A stretch of DNA of 64,000 nucleotides from Drosophila persimilis (taxonomy: Eukaryota > Arthropoda > Insecta > Diptera > Drosophilidae). Every line of letters starts with the position of its first letter. Positions within the stretch are counted from its first letter, which is position 1. The stretch covers positions 806,001 to 870,000 of the forward strand of contig NW_020825326.1 of assembly GCF_003286085.1 (NCBI RefSeq), written 5' to 3'. Position numbers and translations under genes: made by a program. Below, one piece after another: positions 21,759 through 33,337 of the stretch. The notes under the pieces were generated by a model that did not search any database, was not told the DNA's origin, and saw only the letters and a list, made by a program, of their open reading frames with translations.

Positions 21759-22838
21759 ATGGCTAGGTTCAGAACATTGCACAGCGTGGATACAAACTAC
21801 CCGGCAGATTCCGTAGAGTGGTGTGCTCAGGATGGTCACCATGCCTACTTTGCTTGCGGAACCTACCAGCTGGTTGAAGCGGAAGAGAACGAAGTCACCA
21901 CCAAGAACCGGCCCCGCAAGGGACGCGTTTACCTCTACCATTTTGATACAGGGAGCGGAGCACTAGAGCGGGTGCAGAGTATTGACACGGCGGCAGTTCT
22001 GGATATGAAGTGGTTACCAGCATGGAGCATCGACAGTGGCCCACTTCTGGCCACAGCCAACGCCTTGGGAGAGGTAGAAATCTACGAGCTGCTGTCGGAT
22101 GAAAAGCAACTGCAAAGACGGATGTGCTTAGGTCTGACGGCTGCGGAGCCAACTGCTGAGGCTCCACTGGCCCTGGCCTTGGACTGGCAACGCGATGGAG
22201 ATGAATTGCAGCTGGTAGTCTCGGACTCGAAAGGAAACATCAACCTTTTGCGCTACACCCCGCAGGGAAAACTGTTCGTCCTCAGCGCATGGAATGCACA
22301 CAGCTTTGAGGCCTGGACTTGTGTTTTTGATCGCTGGACACCGCATCGCGTGTACAGTGGTGGCGACGATTGCCTCCTCCAGGCCCGTGATTTGCGCACG
22401 GAGCAGCTTGTGTGGACGAACAGGGCGCACCAGGCAGGCGTTACCTGCCTGCTCAGCCATCCGAAGCATGATTACCAACTACTCACGGGCAGCTATGATG
22501 AACAGCTGCGTGTCTTTGACACGCGCATGATGAAGCGCTCGCTGGCCGAAGTGAATCTGGGGGGTGGAATCTGGCGCCTCAAGCCGCACCCCAATCGAGC
22601 GGAGATCATCCTGGCCGCCTGCATGTACAATAACTTTAGTGTCGTTCAACTCGACCTGGAGAATTCGGCAGTAACGATGCTGGGCACATACGACGAACAT
22701 TCGAGCATATGTTATGGCGCAGACTGGAATCCGAGTCTATCCGAGGGCGATGGACTAATGCACATGGCCACCTGCTCCTTCTATGATCACAAAATGTGCG
22801 TGAGCAGCTTTGATCTTGGCTGTTCCCAGACGGATTAA
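21759..22838 (+). CDS. diphthine methyltransferase, DPH7/WDR85 family
   Basis: A 359-residue single-exon CDS. I chose the ATG at 21759 (MARFRTLHSVDT) because the 29 in-frame residues upstream overlap the DRE and do not look conserved. WD40 blades run through the protein; signature blocks are VYSGGDDCLLQARDLR, LLTGSYDEQLRVFDTR and LGGGIWRLKPHP, the last typical of DPH7. DPH7 hydrolyses the methyl ester of diphthine methyl ester on translation elongation factor 2, a late step in diphthamide synthesis in the cytosol. An AATAAA lies just after the stop (about 22842). Confidence 0.9.
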   Translation: MARFRTLHSVDTNYPADSVEWCAQDGHHAYFACGTYQLVEAEENEVTTKNRPRKGRVYLYHFDTGSGALERVQSIDTAAVLDMKWLPAWSIDSGPLLATANALGEVEIYELLSDEKQLQRRMCLGLTAAEPTAEAPLALALDWQRDGDELQLVVSDSKGNINLLRYTPQGKLFVLSAWNAHSFEAWTCVFDRWTPHRVYSGGDDCLLQARDLRTEQLVWTNRAHQAGVTCLLSHPKHDYQLLTGSYDEQLRVFDTRMMKRSLAEVNLGGGIWRLKPHPNRAEIILAACMYNNFSVVQLDLENSAVTMLGTYDEHSSICYGADWNPSLSEGDGLMHMATCSFYDHKMCVSSFDLGCSQTD

Positions 22839-22884
22839 ACAAATAAATTTTAATTGTGTTCACATTTCGATAATATCGCTTTTT

Positions 22885-22892
22885 TATCGATA
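22885..22892. promoter_or_regulatory. DRE TATCGATA
   Basis: Perfect DRE in the 385-bp gap between DPH7 and the small coiled-coil gene, about 330 bp before the latter's ATG. Confidence 0.4.
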
Positions 22893-23128
22893 GGAACTGA
22901 TTGTGCCTCCGTGACAATCTCATCCCATTTATTCCTTTTTTGTTTAAACACATGTTAAAACTAATATAATACAAGTGAGTACCTAAAAATTTACTTGTAT
23001 TGAATAAAACTGAATACAAAAATGTATCGGATACAATTGTTTTTTCAGTGCTGAGGGTGCTAGCAAGCTATTAATTCTATACCGTATATAAGTATCGAGG
23101 AATATCATATTCATTCATGAGCAAAAAA

Positions 23129-23136
23129 TATCGATA
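23129..23136. promoter_or_regulatory. DRE TATCGATA
   Basis: Second perfect DRE, 87 bp upstream of ATG 23223. Its position fits the core promoter of the small coiled-coil gene. Confidence 0.5.
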
Positions 23137-23222
23137 AGGTGAAGTTATTCATGCCGTTCACTCCAGTGAATAGTTCCTTTTTCATCGTTCGTTCATGAAC
23201 GACCCAACACTGATAATTCAAA

Positions 23223-23788
23223 ATGAAAGATATCAACACAAAATCTCTGAAGCAGGAGCTAAACAGCATCCAAGGGGCCCACCAGCATATTATAAAATTT
23301 GTAGATGATACCATCGAGAGCATTGAGCAAGCCAAGTCCTGGCCACAGTCAGCCACAGCCCTCAACGCGCGCAACTTGAAGCTGAGCAAAGATCATCAGG
23401 AAGCACAGCTGGAAGAACAAGCGCTCCAAATGCGCATAGATTCATTGGGTAGGTTCCAGGAACAACATTATCATATCAACCCCATACAATATCCACTGTC
23501 TGCTTCTCAGGTAAGGAAAGAAATGTGGAGGACGCCTTCGCCTGCATAGTGAAGAACCTCCATAACCTTGGCTGCACCTTAATGCCCATACGAGACGCGG
23601 ACTGCAAGACTCTCTATATGTTCGATTTTGGCGGCAATCGATCTGTGACAGTTCAGTGCAATGGCGGTCATATCAACCTAATTGACATGAGTCCTCGTCG
23701 AAAGAACTTTACCGAGATAAAAATGTTTCTCAACCAAAGCCAGGACCTGATGGGCCTGATCACCACCTTGGGGATGGACGACCAGTAG
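23223..23788 (+). CDS. small coiled-coil plus RWD-like protein, possible Spc24/Spc25-type kinetochore subunit
   Basis: Two exons, 23223-23448 and 23511-23788, separated by a 62-bp intron (GTAGGT...TTCTCAG, phase 1), encode 167 residues. Residues 1 to about 80 are a charged, heptad-like helix. The C-terminal 85 residues form a compact mixed domain (LYMFDFGGNRSVTVQC, INLIDMSPRRKNF). A coiled coil followed by a small RWD-like globular domain at this length is the plan of the Ndc80-complex subunits Spc24 and Spc25. The function is inference from architecture; I did not recognise a definite orthologue. Such genes evolve fast in flies, which may explain the weak match. Confidence 0.75.
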
Positions 23789-23921
23789 AAAAGTTTGTGG
23801 TAGTGCGGTTAATTTCGAATTGTTTATAAATACATATGTAAAATATAGGTATCACACGCTTTTCCATTTGATTTTATCAGAGTAACAAGTAAACGAAACA
23901 TCTGTGTACGGGGCGGGGCAT

Positions 23922-26257
23922 CTACGGGGCCACCACGTTCTGGATCCAGTTAAGTGCTCCGCGTATGCGACGCAGGCGCGCGCGCGCCAGGAAGCTGCAG
24001 ATCAGCAAATACTCCACGTAGGCTCTCCGTCCGTTCGTGCTGGCTCCAATGGTGCCGCCGGTCATCTTAATGCTTCCAGCGCCCAGGCAGGGGCGTCCCT
24101 CACACATTATCTTCGTGGTGAGCGAGAGCAGCCATTGTAGAATCTGCAAGAGTGAAGAAAGACCGATAATCACTTCCGGTTGAGTGATTGAGCAAGAGAC
24201 CGAGACAAACTCACCTCGGAACTGTTGGGCATGCCCCCGGCCTTGAGCCAGTTCGAGGGCGCCCAAAGGAAGAGCTGGACCACGTTCGCTGCAATGTCCG
24301 GACTGACCCGTTTCGACGGGTTGGGATTGAGGATGTTGTAGACCAGATGTTGGAGCAACGGCGGGCACGCATCGCACATAGGCGGCAGCTGCTCCTGCTT
24401 GTAGTCGCTGTTCCGCAGCGAGTACGTGAGCTCCCCGCGCTCGTGTGCGAGGCCGCCGCTGCTTGAGTAAAAAGGATTACGCATACCGAATATCTCGTAG
24501 GCCAGGGCACCGCAGGCCCACAGATCGGCTTTGCCATAGTTTAGCACCGCAAACGGACCCGGCATCATGTTAAAAATCTCTGGCGCCATCAATGCAGCAT
24601 TTCCGCCCTTGTCGACGTCGTGAGAAACATAGGGCAGCCTCAGGCCATGGACCTTATCCGCCAAGCAGCAGCCAAAGTCGGATAGAACCAGCACGGGCGA
24701 CTCGTCATCTTGAAGCTCGATAAGCACATTGTCAGACTTTAGATCGCGATGGGCGACCCCGTGGCGGTTGAGGTGGGTGACAGCCTCCAGCATTTGCGCC
24801 AGCAGCAGGATGCGAGTGCGTGTGCTCAAATCCTGGTTATCGAGCAGGCCGCGTAGGCTATGGTCGTAGCGCTTCATGAGCAAATACAGGGACATGTTCC
24901 GGCCATAGCCCTGTGGATTAATCCGTTGTGGCTGGGCGATCGGGTAAAGCAGATGACCGTCGGGAAAGTTGCGCACCTCGTCGCAGAAGAAGCCGAACAT
25001 GCACACGATATTCGGGTGCGGAGGCAGCACAAGTGTCTGGCTCTGCAGCAGGCGCTCCCACTCCTCAGCTGCCGTGTTCATGCGCCGTTGGCGGGCCGGT
25101 ACCGTCTCCTTATACATAGCGCGGAGTATGGACAGGGCGTTGCTCTGGATGTCGTAGTTGAACATCATCTTGAGAGCCAGCGGATAGGTGTTGATGGAGC
25201 TTTCCAGTTTGGTATCCAGCAGTGGGCTCTGTTGTGGAAAAAGATTAAAAGGATTCAATGCAGGTCAGATTCGAGATATTTTCGGGATTTACCATATTGT
25301 AGCCAGGGGACAAGCCTGCTGGCTGAGAGTGATCCTCTGGGATGGACAAGCGCTCCTGTTCTCGCTTCAGAGCACCCACAAAATCGGTCGCCGCCGAGGG
25401 TTGGCTATAGGTTAAGATGCTGTCCACAGAGCCGCCAAAGTTATGCACAAACCGGGACATATTTTGTAGTGGCGACATCATCTCATGGCGCCAGGTAGTC
25501 GTCGCACTTGCTGCAGAATGCACTGATGTAATTTGGGGCACTTCCGGATTGCCAAGATCTGAGACCGGTATATTTTGGCCTTTCTTGAAGTTAGCCGCGT
25601 AGACAACTGCCGCACAACCTTTGGCTATGGGCGCTCCTACTTCGAGGTCGTCGATAGTGAAGTTGCTGTTGAGGGTCTCGGAAATATCGTCCTTGTTCCA
25701 TGCAGTCTGCAGGCGGCTTGCAGCCTCGCGTATCTCCCAACAAACGCCCTCGAGCTCATCCTCCTTGCTGAGGACCCCTGATCCGGTGGCGAGGCTCACT
25801 CCAATTAGAGCAAAGAACGGAGCTGAGTCTCCATAGAATAGTTTACGAGTGGCTCGCTTGCGCAGCTCCTCAGAGTAGTTTGTGGTCACGCGACTCAAAA
25901 TGTTGTCGATGAAAAGCTTGCGTGCATGCTGCCCGAAGCGAAACAGTCCACTCCCAGCGGGAGGGACGCCATTGCGAGGCAAGACACTGGCCGGCGGTGG
26001 TGCTGACCTGACCACCTGCTGCGGTGTATTCTGCAATGGATATATTGGGTTGCCATTATGCTTGAAAGTTCGCTCCGTACTCTTCGGCTTACCCGGGCTA
26101 CATTGGCGGAGGAGGATGGTAGGGGAAAGCCTCGCTTACTGCGTGTTTTCAAGGGGTTTGGTTCCAAAATGTTGGCGTGTATCTCACGATGACAGTAGCT
26201 GCGCAGAATGTAGCGACCATGTTTGATCAGTCGCACGGTCAACAGTCTCACAGACAT
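23922..26257 (-). CDS. Pink1: PINK1 mitochondrial Ser/Thr kinase
   Basis: Four exons on the minus strand: 26093-26257, 25293-26030, 24215-25228 and 23922-24143, all phase 0, encode 712 residues (D. melanogaster about 720). The Arg-rich N-terminus ([19 protein letters not shown]) is a mitochondrial presequence. A hydrophobic segment near residues 105-118 ([13 protein letters not shown]) is the membrane anchor. The kinase domain has a glycine loop ([13 protein letters not shown]), the ATP-binding Lys in LALKMMF (about 321), HRDLKSDN and DFG, with the long N-lobe insertions typical of PINK1, and the PINK1 C-terminal extension. PINK1 accumulates on damaged mitochondria and phosphorylates ubiquitin and Parkin. 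Upstream lies a near-DRE (TATCGATC, about 26470). Confidence 0.96.
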
Positions 26258-26459
26258 TTTTCCCTACGGCCGTATTACTGACTGCGAACAGCAATGTATG
26301 AGATCGGTTGAAAATTTGATATCCACTGGTATGGGCTCACCTTTTATTTTACGCCTTCGGGGGTGTGGGCGTCGGTGTTTCTGTTTGCCTCCTAGCACCA
26401 CACTGCCTTCCTTTCGTTTTATTTTATTTAGGGTCCGGTAGTAGTGGCACTGCTGCCCA

Positions 26460-26466
26460 TATAAAG
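26460..26466 (+). promoter_or_regulatory. TATA box, plus strand
   Basis: TATAAAG about 118 bp before the ATG at 26578. It would place a transcription start near 26490, divergent from Pink1, and supports the small spliced ORF below. Confidence 0.35.
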
Positions 26467-26577
26467 GTTGTGTGTGATCGATATCGCTCGTCTGCAAACA
26501 GTTTTTGCAGTCTGGAGTGATTGTGGTTGTGTTTTTTGTTTTTGCGTCGTAAAATAAACCAATTGCAATAACGAAAA

Positions 26578-27017
26578 ATGGTTGGGAAAGGTAATCAACT
26601 TGGGGGTGAAACAGGTTTTTGAAATTTAATTATGGTGTGGTGCTAGATAGAATTTGCTTTTTAGTTGGACTGTTAATTTCCGAATCCCCTTGCCTGCCTG
26701 AAAAATTTGTTGTTGTGCCTACTTGTACACGAATCACTGTGAATCTGGTCGAAAGCAAATAAGTCAAAGCCAAATTCCTAATACATCGATATTGTCGTTA
26801 GATAATCGAGTCCAGCACTAAAGTCGGTTCTAGCACGGTCATTGAATCGGTGCACAGGGTGGACAAACGCTGCTGCCAATGCAGAAGAGACTGGGTTTTA
26901 TTTTTTTTTCCAGATTCTTTCGGATTTGGGATCTCCTCCAAGCAGGAAAAACAAAGAAAAACTTACAAAAACAGCTGTCGCTGGCAGTACCAGGGCTGCA
27001 TTATCTATCGACCATGA
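26578..27017 (+). CDS. candidate spliced small ORF (38 residues)
   Basis: A TATA-preceded leader ends in ATG GTT GGG AAA G followed by GTAATC. After 323 bp, a T-rich tract and CCAG lead into an open frame at 26914 that stops at 27015-27017. Exons 26578-26590 and 26914-27017 join in frame to encode a basic peptide (MVGKDSFGFG... ending GCIIYRP). It lies between Pink1 and the fumarase pair, whose transcripts run the other way. No family was recognised. It may instead be the 5' end of a longer or non-coding transcript. Confidence 0.3.
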
Positions 27018-27104
27018 ATGATTTAGTGATGATACAAGGCAAGTATCGATTGCAATTGAGTTTTATTGGAGCTAACGGATAAGTTTAATGTGAATAAATG
27101 AAAA

Positions 27105-28870
27105 CTATTTGGGGCCCAGCATCTTCTTCGGATCGACCCACTCCTTGAACTGCTCCTCGGTGACGCCAGCCTTAATGGCCTCCTCCTTCAGGGTGGTTCC
27201 GTTCTTGTGTGCAGTCTTGGCAATTGCAGCCGCTTTGTCATAGCCAATGTGTGGATTGAGAGCCGTCACTAACATCAGGGACTCGTTCATGATCTTCGCA
27301 ATGCGCTCATTGTTCGGTTTGATGCCCTCCACGCAGTTCTTGCTGAAATTCTTACTTCCATCGGCTACAAACAAAAGCGGAGTACATATGAGTTGGAGGC
27401 CTCCTTAGTACTCACTAATCCTCACTTACCCAGCAAACGTATGGAGCGTAGAACATTGGACACGATCAGCGGCTTGAAGACATTCAGCTCAAAGTGTCCG
27501 GTGGCACCACCGATGGAGACAGCCACCTGGTTACCCATAACCTGGGCACAGATCATGGTAATGGACTCGCACTGAGTGGGATTAACCTTGCCAGGCATAA
27601 TCGAGCTGCCCGGCTCATTCTCCGGCAGCATGAGTTCGCCCAGACCGCAGCGCGGACCCGAGCCCAGCAGGCGGATATCATTGGCTATCTTCATCAAGCT
27701 GACAGCAATCGTGTTAAGTACTCCGTGCACCTCTACCATGGCATCTCGAGCGCCGAGAGCCTCGAAGAAGTTCGGAGCCTTCACGAAGGGAAGGCATGTG
27801 AGGTCGGCAATGCGCTTGGATACCTTCTCGGCGAATCCCTTGTGTGTATTGAGACCAGTGCCAACAGCTGTGCCGCCAAGGGCCAGCTCGTAGACGCGCG
27901 GCAGACAGCCGTTGATTCTGTCCAAGCCATAGCTTAGCTGCTGGGCGTAGCCGCTGAACTCCTGACCCAGGGTCAGAGGCACAGCGTCCATCAGATGGGT
28001 ACGCCCAATTTTGATGATGTCCTTGAAGTCCTCAGACTTGCACTTAAGAGCATCCCGCAAATGAGTCAACGATGGTATGAGGCGCTCGTTCAGTTCCATC
28101 CCCACGCTGATGTGGATGGCAGCCGGAAAGGTGTCGTTGGAGCTCTGCGACTTGTTTACATGGTCATTAGGATGTACTGGCTTCTTAGAACCCAGCTCGC
28201 CGCCCATCGCCTTAATGGCTGCGTTACTGATGACCTACGGGGGCAAGGAGCGCAAGTTATGGCTGATCAGGGCGCTGCCTACAGATGATATGTGGTCACC
28301 TCGTTTGTATTCATGTTGGTCTGGGTGCCGGAGCCGGTCTGCCAAATGACCAGCGGGAAGTGACCTCGCTTGTAGAACTTTCCCGAGATGACGTCGTCAC
28401 AAGCACAGGAGACGGCGTCCGATATTTTGCCGTCCAGGCCGTAATCCTTGTTTACCTCAGCACAGGCCTTCTTAAGTATACCCATGGCCTGAATCACTGG
28501 CATCTGTGGATCGGCCCAAGGCGAGAGACGAAAGGTTAGGTGTAGAGGTCTGGAGGGCTTCGTTTGGGGTGGTCATAGCTACCGGCATGCGCTCGCCAAT
28601 GTCGCCAATGGGAAAGTTGATCTTGGAGCGCATCGTCTGTGCGCCGAACAACATTTCGGCAGGCACCTTTAGCTCCCCAAAGGTGTCCTTCTCCATCCGG
28701 AACTTTCCCTCCTTGGAATTGCCCTTTTTTGCCTGAAATCCCAACAAGTCTTAACCAAATCGCAATTAATTCTTTTTTGAACCTACGTCCTTGCCACAGA
28801 TGCTCGCGGTTACCCTGAGGCCGCGGGAGTAGGACTTGCTGGCCACCAGAATGCGGGAAAGAAGCGACAT
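27105..28870 (-). CDS. Fum2: fumarate hydratase, tandem paralogue
   Basis: Five exons on the minus strand: 28787-28870, 28583-28732, 28300-28503, 27430-28234 and 27105-27364, encoding 500 residues. Class II fumarase: it carries the superfamily signature [15 protein letters not shown], the substrate-site [13 protein letters not shown] block and SQSSNDTFP. The N-terminus ([19 protein letters not shown]) is basic and lacks acidic residues, as in a mitochondrial presequence. Fumarase converts fumarate to malate in the TCA cycle. The start codon is only 121 bp from the stop of the neighbouring fumarase, so its promoter must be very short or lie in that gene's 3' end. It corresponds to D. melanogaster CG4095 by position; symbol assignment is moderately sure. 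Confidence 0.93.
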
Positions 28871-28990
28871 TTTAGGTTTTTACAATCTCAATTTTTTTTC
28901 AAGAAATTTCAATGTGAACTCGACAACCGATATATTCCGACTGGCCAAGCGGATAAGCATTCCCGAATTTTAGACACTTGCAAGCAGCGC

Positions 28991-31900
28991 CTACTTGGGT
29001 CCGAGCATTTCTTCGGGCTTTACCCAGTCGTTGAACTGCTGCTCGGTGAGGTAGCCCAAGTTTATAGACTCCTCCTTGAGGGTTGTTCCATTCTTGTGCG
29101 CCGTCTTAGCGATCTTGGCCGCCTTGTCGTAACCGATGTGCGGGTTGAGGGCCGTCACCAACATCAGGGACTCGTTCATGATCTTGGCAATGTTGTCGCG
29201 ATTGGCCTGGATGCCGTTCACGCAATTGGCGGTGAAGGTGCGACTGCCGTCAGCTGAAATGGATGGACATCGTACTCGCATTAGCAGAATATTGGAAAAA
29301 GATCTCCTTCTACTTACAAAGCAGGCGAATAGAGCGTAGCACATTTGACACTATTAGGGGCTTGAACACATTCAGCTCGAAGTGTCCGTTGGCACCACCG
29401 ATTGTTACGGCCACATGGTTGCCCATGACTTGGGCAGACAACATTGTGAGGGACTCGCACTGCGTGGGATTCACCTTTCCAGGCATAATGGAACTGCCGG
29501 GCTCGTTTTCGGGCAGGGAGAGCTCCCCCAGGCCACAGCGCGGACCGGAGCCCAGGAATCGGATGTCGTTGGCAATCTTCATGAGGCTCACGGCAATCGT
29601 GTTAAGTACCCCATGCACCTCCACCATGGCGTCGCGGGCGGCCAGAGCCTCGAATTTGTTGGGCGCCGTCACGAAGGGCAGGCTGGTCAGCTGGGCGATC
29701 TTGGCGGCGCACTTCTCGGCGAATCCCTTGCGGGTGTTAAGGCCAGTGCCGACGGCTGTGCCGCCGAGCGCCAACTCATAGACGCGCGGCAGGCAGGCAT
29801 CGATGCGCTCTTGGGCGTAGGCCAGCTGCTGGGCATAACCGCTGAATTCCTGGCCGAGCGTCAGTGGGACAGCGTCCATGGTGTGGGTGCGACCGATCTT
29901 GATGATGTCCTTGAACTCTTTCGACTTGGCGGCCAACGCGTCGTGCAGTGTCTTGATGGCTGGCTTCAGGTTGTTGTTCAGCTCCAAGGCCACAGAGATG
30001 TGGATAGCCGTGGGAAAGGTATCATTGGAGCTCTGCGACTTGTTCACATGGTCGTTTGGATGCACTGGAGTCTTGGATCCCAGCTTGCCACCCAGCAGCT
30101 CAATGGCGCGATTGCTGATCACCTGCGGGAGAAAAATCATCCATGGTCTATAGCAGTGGTAAGCAGTACGGGCACGGCCACGGCCGTCACTTCGTGACTT
30201 ACAGTGTAAGACAGTCATCGGGACCACTAAAATAACATTTTTCCATTGTCTGTTGATCCGTTTTGTCTGTTGTGTAACCACACCAGCAAACGGAACAATG
30301 TTATTGTATTGGTGTAGACCACTAGTCTATAGGCATTTCAAATGGAAAAAGATCGGCCTTGAGACTCACCTCGTTGACATTCATGTTACTCTGGGTGCCG
30401 GAGCCTGTCTGCCAGATCACTAGGGGAAAGTGGTCGTCGTAGAGCTTGCCCGAAATCACATCATCGGCGGCCTTGGAGATGGCCTCGCTCACCTTGGTGT
30501 CCAGGCCGAATTCCTTGTTCACTTCGGCTGCGGCCTTCTTTAGGATGCCCATTGCCTGCACCACAGGTTTCTGTGAAGTGGTATAGAGAATTATAGTGGA
30601 ACAATGAAAGAGAAGGCTGAGAGAAGGTTTAAGACCTACCGGCATACGCTCTGTGGTCCCGCCTATGGGGAAGTTGATCTGAGAGCGCATCGTTTGGGCG
30701 CCATAGTACCTGTCCGCCGGCACCTTTAGCTCTCCAAACGTATCGCTTTCCACGCGGAACTCCTGGGAGGCCTGGAAGGAGTGGAAAGAATACAAGTGTA
30801 CTCTGACGTCAGTAACAGTGGATGAATTCTGAGGAAAGGCAGGCTGATCTGACCATTATGAAGGAGATAAGTTGCTTAACTCAAATGGTGAGCACTGGAT
30901 TATAAACCGCTGTGATTGCTGATGCTGCTGGTGCTGATATGTTGTTCCTACTGGCTGAGAGGAGATAAGGTGGGACCATAAAACTTTGTCGCAGCGCGAA
31001 ATTTCAGACAGAGCGCGCGCTCAACCAGTGCGCAGGCACGGAATAGAAGGGAGGTGCTCGACGGGTGGTGGTGGCGATTGGGGACTCTGCCCGGCATGGG
31101 GCGCTTTGCTAATCAGCTGAGTCTTTACTTTTGCTCATAAAATTCACACATGCATCTACTTATACATATTTGCTTGGGTATGGGTGTGTGCGTGTGTGCA
31201 CTATGCTTAAGTGCTCCATTATCAATTACAGGTATCAGGATTATCGCGTGTGGAACACATGGAACAGCGAGGGTATATCATGTGTCGCCACTAGATTACT
31301 TTCAAATATAAAATTAACCGGTTTGCATTGTATTGAATTTCCGAAACTAGAATTGTCAGCGAAAAATTGTTCTCTCGGCTATAACTCGTTTCACTAGTTC
31401 TTGTATCTTTTTTTGATTTTCACGTGCGAAACAGTGGAAAGAGCCATAGATCGAAAAAGTTGTTAGTCGGTAAAATCAATATGCCAATCGGAGTCCAAGA
31501 GAACAGAACTGACTACATAAGGTTGTCAGCATTTATTCAAATTGGGACCTAGACCGACTGCACTGAAATGGGAGTATAAGCACTACTGTTGCACTTCTAT
31601 AGGATTGAAAGTATATGCAATCCACAAGTGGCAGAACGTTTCCAGTTGGGAAATTGTTTTCGTCAAACTTCTACATTTGTGCGATTATTCCAGGCTCTGG
31701 AGGGAGCAACTTCAATTTTATCAGAGGTGATTACGAAACGCTGTTAAGTTTTTTTTTTTGTGATGGCAGATTTCCACCCACAATTTCGGATTACTCTCTA
31801 CCAACGCTGACTATGGTTAATGGACATCTTTTTGGCCAGCAAAATTACATAAGCGGGTATGCAGCATGACATGCTAATGGGTCAACACATCGGATCCTTA

Positions 31901-31991
31901 CCATTCTCAGGCTGAAGCCAGCTGCGGACCATGGCTGGGCTAACTGTTGCACGCCGCGAAGTGTGGAGCGCTGTAGTAAAGGTAGAACCAT
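28991..31991 (-). CDS. Fum1: fumarate hydratase, main mitochondrial gene
   Basis: Five coding exons on the minus strand: 31902-31991, 30640-30771, 30370-30570, 29318-30122 and 28991-29253, encoding 496 residues. Exon 1 encodes a 30-residue presequence ([16 protein letters not shown]) and is separated from the catalytic part by a 1130-bp intron. The body carries [22 protein letters not shown] and [15 protein letters not shown]. The long fourth exon is 805 bp, exactly as in the tandem paralogue, and the later introns sit at the same positions. An ATG immediately followed by GT at 30854-30856 inside intron 1 could give a cytosolic form starting MASQEF by an alternative first exon. It corresponds to D. 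melanogaster CG4094. Confidence 0.95.
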
Positions 31992-32143
31992 CTTTTCGAA
32001 TATAGTTAATGTTTAATATTTTTTTAAATATGGCCGCTTCTTTATCACTTTCGCCTCCCCAGGTGTTGCTGCTGCTTCTTCGGATGAGCCAACCACAACA
32101 AAAAAACAGTGCGCGGGTGTTATATGCCGATAGTGTTGGCGAC

Positions 32144-32151
32144 TATCGATA
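32144..32151. promoter_or_regulatory. DRE TATCGATA
   Basis: Perfect DRE 153 bp upstream of the mitochondrial fumarase start codon (minus strand). Likely core promoter of that gene. Confidence 0.5.
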
Positions 32152-32329
32152 TGATAACTCTTTAAATCTAATAAGCTTTTAATTTATTTATGGAAAAGTA
32201 TATACGTTTGAACTGTGGTGTGTGAAAAGGCAAGCGAACTTTTCGCCATCAAATTTCCTTTGGGTACATTTGTTTACATTTTGTATGAGGAATGTCTTCT
32301 CTACGCTTTTGTGGTCGTATTCCTACTAC

Positions 32330-32972
32330 AATTGAAGTTATGGCAGTGAGGCCAGATAAAAAATTATGTCTATATATCTTTAAAACGCTAAGGCTTCAAA
32401 AATAAGAAGTTGACAAGTTAAAAGTTTAAAATGTACTAGTGCTGCCAGAATTGCAGAGTCAATATAAGCTAGATACGAAAAAAAATATACCAAAAGTGGC
32501 TAAAACCGAAAATAAATAAGCTAAGTCTAAATACAGCCAAAAAATAACATAAATAATTTTGTTTCCCATAACATTATTTCCATGTCATCGGCTATTGTCT
32601 ATGAAAATTGACAAAAAATGAACAGAATGCAGAATCGGAACAAAGTTCATGTTCACAAGAACTTATAAGCTTTTTTGAACATTTTATATGCTATTTCAAT
32701 TTTTAAAATGCCAGATCTAGCCTGAAATATGCTCAACTGGCAGCAGTGAAACATACTTGTTTCAGGATGAAATCCGGTGTATCTAGCTCCTACAATTTCT
32801 GAAGACTAGGACACAAAGAAGGCGGGCAGATAGACAGGGTAATATCGACTGGGCTGAGTCGGTGATCAAGAATATATATACTATATGGGGTAAAAAAAGC
32901 TTCCTTCTGCGTGTTATATACTTTTCCTCGAATTTAATATACCCATGAACGCTTTGAGGACCGGGTATAAAA
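32330..32972 (+). mobile_element. decayed DINE-1/INE-1 (Helentron) copy
   Basis: The right part has the recognisable DINE-1 end: GATCAAGAATATATATACT, then GCTTCCTTCTGCGTGTTATA, then AATATACCCATG and a terminal CGGGTATAAAAA. This is the common fly non-autonomous Helitron-related repeat, known in the obscura group as SGM/ISY-type elements. The left boundary is uncertain. AT-rich, non-coding and clearly diverged from the D. melanogaster consensus as I remember it. Confidence 0.7.
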
Positions 32973-33337
32973 ATAGTCCAAGCCAGTACTCCAGTCTAAG
33001 TTTTGAATTTTCAGCTGGGCACTTCGATGCAAGAAACATTAAGCATGTCACAAACTAAACATTCAAATTCGATCACTAAAACAGGGTTAACATTATTGTT
33101 AATTTGTACCAAAATGTTATAACAAAACAAAAGAAATTATTATTTATCGTTTCTCTGTTGCTGCACTCCAACCAATTAGATAACAATTCCACACAAGATC
33201 ATACGAGCATATCAGCAAGGGCTCATCTACAGCACGCAGAGACCTATCGCACGAATCCCATCACCAGCACAGCTGAGTCTGCTGTTTCAATCGCTGTAGG
33301 AAAGAGAAAAACTTAAAATTTTTTAAACGAGCTCGCA

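Noticed and set aside
24860-25498. 212-codon plus-strand open frame
   Set aside because: It lies antisense to the PINK1 kinase exon, whose splice structure and motifs are unambiguous.
29382-30197. 271-codon plus-strand open frame
   Set aside because: Antisense shadow of the fumarase 805-bp exon; composition follows the codon bias of the real strand.
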